NCBI GenBank assembly: GCA_018780805.1
Contig: JADMJD010000227.1
Coordinates: 1-36,547, forward strand
DNA: 36,547 nt
Direction: 5' to 3'
From: Rubrivivax sp.
GTDB taxonomy: Bacteria; Pseudomonadota; Gammaproteobacteria; Burkholderiales; Burkholderiaceae_C
A model generated the notes under the pieces. That model saw nothing but the letters and a program-made list of their open reading frames with translations. It was not told the DNA's origin and searched no databases. The position numbers were made by a program, and so were the translations under genes. Positions 29,973 to 36,547 of this stretch are shown here, in pieces (within the stretch, counting starts at the first letter, position 1; every line of letters starts with the position of its first letter).

Positions 29973-31846
29973 GCAGCCAGCCCCACGCGTTCCGGCAACT
30001 TCAGCACGACACAGGTGCCAGAGCCCGGCACCGAAGCCACCTCCACCGTGGCGCCGATGTTCTGCGCTCGCTCGCGCATGATGCGCAGGCCCACATGGGT
30101 TTCGTCGGGGCCGGCGCCGTCCGGATCGAAACCGCAGCCGTCGTCGCGCACTTCCACGCGCCACTGTGGCGCCTGCTGCACTTCCACCCACACCTCGCGT
30201 GCCCGCGCATGCTTGCGCACGTTGGACAAGGCTTCCTGCACCACATGCAGCACCTGCACCTGAACGTCGGCCGGCAGCGGCATGCCTTCGCCTTCGATCT
30301 CCAGGTGCGTGGCCAAGCCGGTCTGGTGCTCGAACTTTTGCAGCGTGGTCTTCAAGGCTGGCGCGATGTCTTCTTTGTTCGTGCGGGTTCGGAAGTGCAC
30401 CAGCAGCTCACGCACGTCGCCCATGCTCTCGTGAACGCCGGCGTCCAGTTCGCCCAGGGTCTTGTCTATGCGCGCTGCGTCGGCGCTCTTGATGTCGTTG
30501 CGCAAGAGCCCGAGCTGGATCTTCAGAAAGGCCAGGCTCTGCGCGATCGAATCGTGCAGTTCCCGCGCGATGAAGCTGCGCTCCTCGGCCACGGCGGTTT
30601 CGCGCTGGAGCGCGGCGGCACGCAGGCCCTCGATGGCACCCGCAAGATGGCTGGCGATGGTCTCCAGCAGGGCGCGGTCGTCATCAGACAGGGCCCGGGG
30701 CTCGCGATAGAACAGGTTGAGCTCACCCACCATGCGCTCATGCAAGCGCACCGGCACGCTGATCACGGTCTGGAAGCCTTCGCGGGCACAGTGCCCCAAG
30801 CGCGCTGCCGGGCCGTCGGGCACGATGGGGATCACGCGCGTCGCGGCGCCGCCCTGGGGCTGGCCGCACAGGCAGTCGCCCGTGGGTATGCACAGTTCCT
30901 CGTCGATCACCGCCTGTGGCAGGCAGTCTGACGCCAGCAGCAGGTACTTGCGGTTGGCTTCGTCCGACCAGCGCACGGCCGAAGCGTCGGCGCGGGCCAC
31001 CTGGCGCACCTGCCTGGCGATGCCCTGCGCCAGTGCCTCCAGTGTCTCGGCGCGCGCCACGAAGGCTGCTGACTCGTAGAGCGCAGCCAAACGCGACCGC
31101 TCGGCTTCCAGATGCTCGGTCTTCTCCTTCACCTTGGATTCAAGGTTCTGGTACAGACCCTGCAAGGTGGTCGCCATGCGGTTGAAGCCAGCGGCGAGCG
31201 CGCCGAATTCGTCGTCCGCCCCCGGCTCAACGCGTACGCCCAGATCACCACCTTCCACGCGAGCGAGGCCGGCCTGCAGCCGCGACAGCGGATTGAAGAT
31301 GAACAGGTAAGCCGAGTAGAGCAATGCAATGGCGCTGCCGATGGTCAGCGCCACCATCACGAACTGGACGGCGTTCAGGATGGCCGTGAGGCGTGACAGG
31401 TGCTGCTCGATGGCGGTGACGAAGGCATCGACACGGGCCACGAAGGCATCGGCCTGCTGCGCAGCGCGTTGTGCATCTGGCGAGGGCAAGGCGGTCCACT
31501 CGGCCTTCAGGCTGGACCAGTCTTGCTGCACAGCCTCGAATGCCTGCAGCGATCCTGGGTCGTGAGGCACGAGCAGCGGGCGGGCGGGGTCGCCCTGACG
31601 CAACAGGCCCACGCTCTGGTCGAACTGCGAGATGCGTTCGGCCATCTGCTGCGCGTCTTCTCGCGCCAGCGTCTGCGCCATGCGCCAGGTCTGCATGCGC
31701 ATGCGGCCGGCCTCGTTGACCGCCGCAGCGCCGCCTTCAAGCTGCCAGGTCACCCACAGGGTCAGTCCGATCGACGCAAAAGCCATCAGCAGCAAGGCGC
31801 TTCCAATGGCGCCCAGCTTGGCCGACAGACTCCAGGTACGAGGCAT
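29969..31846 (-). CDS. narX: Nitrate/nitrite sensor histidine kinase NarX
   Basis: A 625-residue membrane sensor kinase. The first transmembrane helix (about 8-31) is followed by the periplasmic nitrate-binding P-box NEAGRMRMQTWRMAQTL. A second helix (about 145-170), a HAMP domain, and a central module come next, the latter with the cysteine cluster typical of NarX/NarQ (CLPQAVIDEELCIPTGDCLC). The HisKA_3 domain has the phosphorylated His in SFIARELHDSIAQSLAFLKI, and the HATPase domain ends with a GLRIMRERAQNIGATVEV stretch. The ATG at 31846 gives MPRTWSLSAKLGAIGSALLL; an upstream in-frame start at 31915 would add a non-membrane extension. It is operonic with narL. Confidence 0.93.
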   Translation of the reverse strand: MPRTWSLSAKLGAIGSALLLMAFASIGLTLWVTWQLEGGAAAVNEAGRMRMQTWRMAQTLAREDAQQMAERISQFDQSVGLLRQGDPARPLLVPHDPGSLQAFEAVQQDWSSLKAEWTALPSPDAQRAAQQADAFVARVDAFVTAIEQHLSRLTAILNAVQFVMVALTIGSAIALLYSAYLFIFNPLSRLQAGLARVEGGDLGVRVEPGADDEFGALAAGFNRMATTLQGLYQNLESKVKEKTEHLEAERSRLAALYESAAFVARAETLEALAQGIARQVRQVARADASAVRWSDEANRKYLLLASDCLPQAVIDEELCIPTGDCLCGQPQGGAATRVIPIVPDGPAARLGHCAREGFQTVISVPVRLHERMVGELNLFYREPRALSDDDRALLETIASHLAGAIEGLRAAALQRETAVAEERSFIARELHDSIAQSLAFLKIQLGLLRNDIKSADAARIDKTLGELDAGVHESMGDVRELLVHFRTRTNKEDIAPALKTTLQKFEHQTGLATHLEIEGEGMPLPADVQVQVLHVVQEALSNVRKHARAREVWVEVQQAPQWRVEVRDDGCGFDPDGAGPDETHVGLRIMRERAQNIGATVEVASVPGSGTCVVLKLPERVGLAA

Positions 31847-31904
31847 GGGCGCACTGTACTGGAGGCCCAAGCGGTACCCATGGGTCACCTGCCTTGCCGT
31901 GAAT

Positions 31905-32324
31905 TTAAGCGCCATGTGTTAGCCACGAATGCAAGAGCCCGGCCGGGTGGTGGGCCAGTGCCACCGTGACCATGAACAGGTAGACCGCCAGCGCACCCAC
32001 GAAACTGGCGATGCGAGCGCGCCTGGAGCGCGCTCGCTTCAACGCCAGCGAGCCGAGCACGATGTACAGCACCAGCAGCACCAGCTTGGCACCCAGCCAT
32101 GGGCTGCTCGCCGGGTTCAGCGACAGCCCGGCCCACAGCATCACCCCTGCCATGAGCAGCGCCGTGTCGATGCCGTAGCTGGTCATCCGCCAGGGCTTGG
32201 CCATCGCCCAGCCCCTGCCCGCCAGCACAAGGGCGCCGCGCACCGCGAACAACGCTCCACTGGCGAGCACGAGGCCGATGTGGGCTGCCTTGATCTGCAG
32301 ATACCAGCTTGCAAACTCAGACAT
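31905..32324 (-). CDS. SirB2-family membrane protein
   Basis: A 139-residue integral membrane protein of the SirB2 family, with four hydrophobic segments starting at YLQIKAAHIGLVLASGALFA and including LGAKLVLLVLYIVLGSLALK. The family is named after a Salmonella invasion-gene locus, but no biochemical function is established. The ATG at 32324 was chosen because the family starts just before the first helix; the frame extends to 32366. It lies 58 bp upstream of narX on the same strand and may be co-transcribed with it. Confidence 0.85.
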   Translation of the reverse strand: MSEFASWYLQIKAAHIGLVLASGALFAVRGALVLAGRGWAMAKPWRMTSYGIDTALLMAGVMLWAGLSLNPASSPWLGAKLVLLVLYIVLGSLALKRARSRRARIASFVGALAVYLFMVTVALAHHPAGLLHSWLTHGA

Positions 32325-32364
32325 GGTGCTCGGCAAGCCGCTGCAAGCGACTAAGCTCCCGGGC

Positions 32365-32769
32365 ATGGAAATCAGTCACTTCAACGACCTGCTGGCCGCC
32401 GCGCGGCAACAACCCGAACCGCAGCGCCTTTTGCTGGTGTTTGCCGGGGCCAGCCTGCCCGCAGACGCCACGGCCGAACAACGGGCTCGCTTCGAGGCGG
32501 GCGAATCGGGCGAGCTGGCGCCGCTGATGTGCGTCGACAAGGATCCGGCCGATCTGCCGGATTTCGCCGCCTTGCAGGCCGAAGCCGCGGCCATGGGCCC
32601 CGAGTGGGCGCTGGTCTTCGCCGCGGCCCTGCCTGGCCACGGACAGCGGGCGCCCGAAGCAGCGCAGGTGGAAGCCGCGCTCAACCGCATGGTGGAGGCG
32701 GTGAAGTCCGGCAACCTCAGTGGCCTGATCCCTTTTGACCGCCAGGGCGAGGCCGTGCAGCTGGACTGA
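32365..32769 (+). CDS. Conserved hypothetical protein
   Basis: A 134-residue soluble protein, starting MEISHFNDLLAAARQQPEPQ and containing LLLVFAGASLPADAT, PLMCVDKDPADLPDF and NLSGLIPFDRQGEAVQLD. I recall close relatives throughout Burkholderiales, some labelled ribonucleotide reductase subunit alpha. Nothing in the sequence resembles a reductase, so that label looks wrong. The family alternates strands and helices without obvious catalytic residues. The ATG at 32365 lies 40 bp from the divergent SirB2 start. Confidence 0.75.
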   Translation: MEISHFNDLLAAARQQPEPQRLLLVFAGASLPADATAEQRARFEAGESGELAPLMCVDKDPADLPDFAALQAEAAAMGPEWALVFAAALPGHGQRAPEAAQVEAALNRMVEAVKSGNLSGLIPFDRQGEAVQLD

Positions 32770-32785
32770 ACGGCTGCTGGCGGGA

Positions 32786-33472
32786 TCACAAGCGCGTCGA
32801 CTCATCGTCCTGCCGCGCTTCGGGCGCATGCGCCCGGTACGGTCCGGTCCCCGCGTTGTCGGCCTGGGCTGCCGGCACGAAGCCACCCCGCTGCACGTCG
32901 AAGACGTGCACCTCACCGTCCTCGATCACGTAGTGCCAGCCGTGCAGGGCCAGCGTGCCGGCCTCCACGCGCTCGCGCACCATCGGGTAGTCCATCAGCC
33001 GCTCCAACTGCAGCACCACCGCGCGCTGTTCGGTGCGCCGCAGCACATCGGGGCCGGGCTCCGCCACCGGCAAGGCGGCTTCGCGGCCAAGTTCCAGCCA
33101 TTGCGTCAGGTGCTTGGCCTCGGATGAGACATCGCCATACAGGGCGCGGATCGCGCCGCAATGGCTGTGGCCACACACCACGATGCGCTGAACCGACAGG
33201 TTGAGCACGGCGAACTCGATGGCCGCCGCGGTGCCGTGGAAGCCTTGGCTCTGGTCATGTGGCGGCACGAAGGCCCCCACGTTGCGCACCAGGAACAGCT
33301 CGCCCGGGCCGGCGCCGGTCAGCAGGTAGGGCACCAGGCGCGAATCACTGCAACCGATGAACAGCGTCATCGGGTGCTGGCCATCGTCGACCAGGTGCCT
33401 GAAGTGCGAGCGGTGCAGCGGGAAGGCGTCGGTCTGGAAGCGCTGCAGCCGCTGCAGGAGTTCGTCGGGCAT
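32786..33472 (-). CDS. Beta-carbonic anhydrase
   Basis: A 228-residue beta-class carbonic anhydrase interconverting CO2 and bicarbonate. The zinc ligands are visible: C41 (in FIGCSDSRLVPYL, with the D43/R45 dyad), H102 and C105 (in VVCGHSHCGAIRAL). The conserved GELFLVRNVGAFVPP also fits. It starts at the ATG at 33472, 22 bp after the stop of the parvulin gene on the same strand, so it may be the last gene of the nar operon. The C-terminal tail of about 30 residues is hydrophilic and poorly conserved. Confidence 0.93.
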   Translation of the reverse strand: MPDELLQRLQRFQTDAFPLHRSHFRHLVDDGQHPMTLFIGCSDSRLVPYLLTGAGPGELFLVRNVGAFVPPHDQSQGFHGTAAAIEFAVLNLSVQRIVVCGHSHCGAIRALYGDVSSEAKHLTQWLELGREAALPVAEPGPDVLRRTEQRAVVLQLERLMDYPMVRERVEAGTLALHGWHYVIEDGEVHVFDVQRGGFVPAAQADNAGTGPYRAHAPEARQDDESTRL

Positions 33473-33494
33473 GGCGGGGCGGGTCTGTTCGACG

Positions 33495-34274
33495 CTACTG
33501 CACCAAGGGCGACTCGGCCGCCTCCAGGTCGACGCCCGTCAAGGTGGCCGCACCCGCCAGCAGTTGCAGGTACTGCCGCAGCGCGGTGGCGAAGGCCTGC
33601 TGGCGAAGACCTTGCGCGACGGTCGACTTCACGGCCTCGAACACCGGGTCCAGACCCGGTTCGCGCGCCAGCACCTCCACCACATGCAGCCCGAAGCGGC
33701 TGTGCACCAGACGCGGCAGCACGCCGACCTCCGGTTTGCCGAAAACCTCGCGGGCGAACTCGGGCGCACAGTCGTCGGTCGTCAACCACCCCAGGGCGCC
33801 ACCCTCGGACCCGCTGGGGCAGTTCGAGGTGACCGCGGCCGCTGCCGCAAAGCGATCCTCGCCATCGGGTGCAGCGCAACGCACATCCAGCAGGCAGGCC
33901 TCGGCCCGCTGGCGAAGCGCGTTCACGTCCACACCCGGTGTCACGGCAAACAGCACGTGGCGCAGCTGCACACGTTCACCCACGGCGTAGCGGCCACGCT
34001 GGGCCGCGTGGTGCCGGCGCAGGGCCTCGTCTGAGGGCTCGGGTACATGAAGCTCGCGGTCCAGCAGGGTTTCAATGGCTGTGCTGGCGTCCTCGGTCAT
34101 GGCGCCGCCCAAGGGCAGCGGGTCGTCTGCCGCCAGCAGGCCCGCTTGGATGGCGGCCTGGCGCAGCAGCTCGGCACAGGCCCGCTGCCGGAGGTCTTCG
34201 GTCGTCAGCGCTTCGTTGGGGTAGGCCAGCACGATGCCGTTGACCTGGGGGAGCAAGGAAGTGGTGGTGTTCAT
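33495..34274 (-). CDS. Parvulin-type (PpiC/NifM-like) peptidyl-prolyl isomerase
   Basis: A 259-residue protein with an N-terminal helical chaperone-like part (about 1-95) and a PpiC rotamase domain (about 100-215) containing VQLRHVLFAVTPGVD, GGALGWLTTDDCAPEFARE and HSRFGLHVVEVLAREPG. No signal peptide is visible, so it acts in the cytoplasm. Genes like this follow narGHJI in several beta- and gamma-proteobacteria and are presumed to help fold or mature the nitrate reductase. It lies 33 bp downstream of narI. Start ATG at 34274. Confidence 0.88.
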   Translation of the reverse strand: MNTTTSLLPQVNGIVLAYPNEALTTEDLRQRACAELLRQAAIQAGLLAADDPLPLGGAMTEDASTAIETLLDRELHVPEPSDEALRRHHAAQRGRYAVGERVQLRHVLFAVTPGVDVNALRQRAEACLLDVRCAAPDGEDRFAAAAAVTSNCPSGSEGGALGWLTTDDCAPEFAREVFGKPEVGVLPRLVHSRFGLHVVEVLAREPGLDPVFEAVKSTVAQGLRQQAFATALRQYLQLLAGAATLTGVDLEAAESPLVQ

Positions 34275-34307
34275 GGCCTGAGCTTTCTGTTGAGAGTGGG
34301 AAAGAGC

Positions 34308-35033
34308 TCAACCGACACGCCGCGGTTGGGTTTGCCCCGCGGGCACGTTCAGCCTGCGCGCACGCACCATCTGGTAGGGCCGCACCAGGTAGGCCAGCGT
34401 GCCGAAGCCGCTCCACACATGCACCAGGCGGCTGAAGGGAAACAGCAGGAAGATCGTCATGCCGAGCAGCATGTGCGCCTGGAAGTGCCACTCGACACCG
34501 GCCACCAGCGCGGCATCCGGTTGCATCAGCACAATGCCCTGCAGGTACTCGGCCAGGCGCAGCATGGTCTGCGGGTCCTTCACGTGGTGCAGCGAGGCCG
34601 GCAGCGTCGACAGGCCAATGACCAGCTGCACCCACAGGATGACGAGGATGGCGATGTCGGTGCGGTGGCTGGTCAGGCGGATGCGCGGGTCGAACAGGCG
34701 GCGATGCAGCAGCATGGTCAACCCGATGAAGCACAGCCCACCAGCGATGCCGCCGGCCACCACCGCGATCAGCTGCTTCTGCGAGGCGGTGACGAAGATC
34801 TCGTACAGCCAGTGCGGCGTGAGCTGCCCGAACAGGTGGCCAAAGAACAGGAACAGGATGCCGCCGTGGAACAGGTTGCTGCCCCAGCGAAGCTGCGCCT
34901 TGCGCAGCAGCTGCGAGCTGTCGCTCTTCCAGGTGTACTGGTCGCGGTCGAAGCGGGCCAGGCTGCCCATGAAGAAGACCGCCAGGCAGAGGTACGGGTA
35001 GACGTTGAAGGCGAAGTTGTGGAGGGTGTTCAT
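34308..35033 (-). CDS. narI: Respiratory nitrate reductase gamma subunit NarI
   Basis: A 241-residue di-heme cytochrome b membrane subunit that oxidises quinol and passes electrons to NarH. Five transmembrane helices are visible. The four axial heme ligands fall at the same positions as in E. coli NarI: H56 (NLFHGG), H66 (FFGHLFG), H187 (FQAHML) and H205 (RLVHVW). Start ATG at 35033, overlapping the narJ stop by 4 bp (ATGA). Confidence 0.96.
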   Translation of the reverse strand: MNTLHNFAFNVYPYLCLAVFFMGSLARFDRDQYTWKSDSSQLLRKAQLRWGSNLFHGGILFLFFGHLFGQLTPHWLYEIFVTASQKQLIAVVAGGIAGGLCFIGLTMLLHRRLFDPRIRLTSHRTDIAILVILWVQLVIGLSTLPASLHHVKDPQTMLRLAEYLQGIVLMQPDAALVAGVEWHFQAHMLLGMTIFLLFPFSRLVHVWSGFGTLAYLVRPYQMVRARRLNVPAGQTQPRRVG

Positions 35034-35743
35034 GCGGACGCTCCCGGCGTGACTTGGGTGGCCGTGCGCACAGGCGTACGCACGATCTGAATCGGTTGCG
35101 GCTGCCCCGGTCGCGCCTGGCCCTGGGTGGAGCAGCCGTCGAACGCCATGGGCTCGGCCCAGGTCTCGTCGAGCTCGGGCTCGGGCGGCACGGTGACGGC
35201 CTGCGCCTTCTCACCGGCCAGGTCCAGCAAAGCCGCCAGCACACAGGCGTGCGCCGCCTGGCGGCGCAACAGCGCGCTGAAGATCACCTGCAGGATGTGG
35301 GCGATCTCGCCCAGGAAGGCCTTGGCCTGCGCCGGGGGCTGGGTGGACGCGTACTGAAGCACCACCGTCAGGTGATCGGGTAGTTCGCCTGGCGCCAGGA
35401 AGAGGCCAGCGGCTTCGTAGGTCTGGCACAGGTCCACCATGGCCGGCCCACGGTCGCGGCTGTCGCCGTGCACATGCTCGAACAGGTGCAGCGCGGTACC
35501 GCGGCCCCGGTCGAAGAGCTCAACGTGGTCGGCCTCCACGTCCAGCGGGCGGCGGCGGGCCAGTCGTGTGATCAGGGCATCCAGTTCCGCCAGGCGATCA
35601 GCGCTGAGGGCGCCCTCATCGTGCAAGGCCGCCTGCAGCTCGGGCAGATGGGCGCGCAGCTCGGCATCGGGGTAGCTCAGCAGGTGGGCCAGCACACGCA
35701 GAGTCTTGGTGGCCGGCACCGGGGTGGTGTTGAAGAAGCTCAT
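35030..35743 (-). CDS. narJ: Nitrate reductase molybdenum cofactor assembly chaperone NarJ
   Basis: A 237-residue cytoplasmic chaperone of the NarJ/TorD family, required for Mo-cofactor insertion into NarG; it is not part of the final enzyme. The characteristic start TKTLRVLAHLLSYPDAELRA is followed by DHVELFDRGRGTALHLFEHV, containing the family's conserved core. The C-terminal Pro/Gln-rich tail is variable. The ATG at 35743 lies 2 bp after the narH stop (TGAGCATG), so narH and narJ are coupled. Confidence 0.95.
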   Translation of the reverse strand: MSFFNTTPVPATKTLRVLAHLLSYPDAELRAHLPELQAALHDEGALSADRLAELDALITRLARRRPLDVEADHVELFDRGRGTALHLFEHVHGDSRDRGPAMVDLCQTYEAAGLFLAPGELPDHLTVVLQYASTQPPAQAKAFLGEIAHILQVIFSALLRRQAAHACVLAALLDLAGEKAQAVTVPPEPELDETWAEPMAFDGCSTQGQARPGQPQPIQIVRTPVRTATQVTPGASA

Positions 35744-35745
35744 GC

Positions 35746-36547
35746 TCAGACCCCCGCCTTGATGGGAATGGTGCGCTTCTTCTCGCTGCCGAAGAGGCTG
35801 GTCTCGGTGACGCCCTCGCTGCAGCCGTTGCCGAAGCTGAAGCCGCAACCGCCGCGCACGTTGAAGGCGTTTTCGGCGTACTCGCGGTGCGTGGTGGGGA
35901 TGACGAAGCGGTCTTCGTAGTTGGCGATGGCCATCACCCGGTACATCTCTTCGACCTGGTTGACGCTCAGCTTCACTTGCTCGATGGCGGCGTGGTTGGC
36001 CGCGCCATCCACGTGCTTGGCACGCTGGTAGGCGCGCATCGCCAGCATGCGTTCCAGTGCGCCGACCACCGGCACCGTGTCGCCCGCCGTCAACAGGTTG
36101 GCCAGGTACTTGACGGGGATGCGCAACTGGTTGACATCCGGGATCTCGCCGTTGGTGCCCACATGCCCGGCGTTCGCCGCAGCGGTGATGGGGCTGAGCG
36201 GTGGCACGTACCAGACCATCGGCAGCGTGCGGTACTCGGGGTGCAGCGGCAGCGCCACCTTCCACTCCACCGCCATCTTGTAGACGGGGCTGTTGCGGGC
36301 GGCGTCCATCCAGTTGTCCGGAATGCCGTCCAACTTGGCCTGCGCGATGACCTTGGGGTCGTTCGGGTCGAGGAAGATGTCGAGCTGCGCCTGGTACAGA
36401 TCCTTGTCGTTGACGACGCTGGCAGCCTCTTGAATGCGGTCGGCGTCGTACAGCAGCACGCCCAGGTAGCGGATGCGGCCGACGCAGGTCTCAGAGCACA
36501 CCGTGGGCTGGCCGGCCTCGATGCGCGGGTAGCAGAAGATGCACTTC
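35746..36547 (-). CDS. narH: Respiratory nitrate reductase beta subunit NarH (5' part outside window)
   Basis: The C-terminal 266 or so residues of the iron-sulfur electron-transfer subunit that links NarI hemes to NarG. The right edge cuts the gene. A ferredoxin-type cysteine motif is visible right at the edge: KCIFCYPRIEAGQPTVCSE followed by TCVGRIRYLG. Further conserved parts are LPMVWYVPPLSPI, and GGCGFSFGNGC near the C-terminus. narG is expected beyond the edge. The operon order narH-narJ-narI-parvulin is read right to left. Confidence 0.95.
   Translation of the reverse strand, partial: KCIFCYPRIEAGQPTVCSETCVGRIRYLGVLLYDADRIQEAASVVNDKDLYQAQLDIFLDPNDPKVIAQAKLDGIPDNWMDAARNSPVYKMAVEWKVALPLHPEYRTLPMVWYVPPLSPITAAANAGHVGTNGEIPDVNQLRIPVKYLANLLTAGDTVPVVGALERMLAMRAYQRAKHVDGAANHAAIEQVKLSVNQVEEMYRVMAIANYEDRFVIPTTHREYAENAFNVRGGCGFSFGNGCSEGVTETSLFGSEKKRTIPIKAGV

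Noticed and set aside
1..36547. CRISPR arrays, tRNA or rRNA genes
   Set aside because: No regularly spaced repeat array of CRISPR type and no tRNA- or rRNA-like sequence was recognised on either strand by reading; no covariance search could be run.

Overview
This is a GC-rich window of about 36.5 kb. It reads as chromosomal DNA of a beta-proteobacterium of the order Burkholderiales. The evidence is the gene content (Bug-type binding protein, orphan IorAB oxidoreductase, NarXL with a narHJI-parvulin cluster), the codon use, and a Comamonadaceae-style palindromic element with a CCCCCCAAGGGGG core between kdpD and kdpE. Genus cannot be fixed from the sequence. No rRNA, tRNA or CRISPR array was seen.

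Positions 1-13640 are devoted to ions. A divergent chromate module (chrB-chrA, minus strand) faces a long potassium operon on the plus strand: a small membrane ORF, kdpF, kdpA, kdpB, kdpC, a second small membrane ORF, corA, kdpD and kdpE. This operon runs tail-to-tail into a minus-strand ktrB-ktrA (TrkH/TrkA-like) pair. High-affinity K+ uptake (KdpFABC), its sensor/regulator (KdpDE), a CorA-family divalent-cation channel and a second K+ uptake system therefore sit side by side. An 11-bp-phased CTTGAT-type direct repeat occurs upstream of both kdp and ktrB and may be a shared KdpE operator.

Positions 14093-20129 form an accessory metabolic region: a LysR regulator divergent from an internally deleted sulfatase and a Bug/TctC periplasmic binding protein, then DUF1330, a ketopantoate-reductase-like enzyme, a cupin and a GNAT acetyltransferase. 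The region ends in a scar where an integrase N-terminus, preceded by a hairpin, is fused to a truncated SCP2-like gene.

Positions 20172-25308 hold a PaaI-type thioesterase, a decayed MATE efflux gene, and an AraC-family regulator divergent from a two-gene molybdenum hydroxylase (iorA/iorB type). The following 0.63 kb has no convincing gene. It is locally AT-rich and carries two perfect palindromes, a sequence matching the 3' end of guaA (a known integration site of genomic islands) and three in-phase ATGACGGTAT repeats, so it is probably an old element boundary.

Positions 25942-36547 form a nitrate/nitric-oxide respiration region. DUF2249 and nnrS diverge from nsrR and a hemerythrin-like gene around a clear NsrR operator. 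NarX-NarL are translationally coupled to a nitroreductase. SirB2 and a conserved hypothetical gene follow, and then the tail of the respiratory nitrate reductase operon (narH partial, narJ, narI, a parvulin and a beta-carbonic anhydrase). NarXL would sense nitrate and nitrite, NarGHJI would reduce nitrate, and NsrR with its targets would handle the nitric oxide produced.
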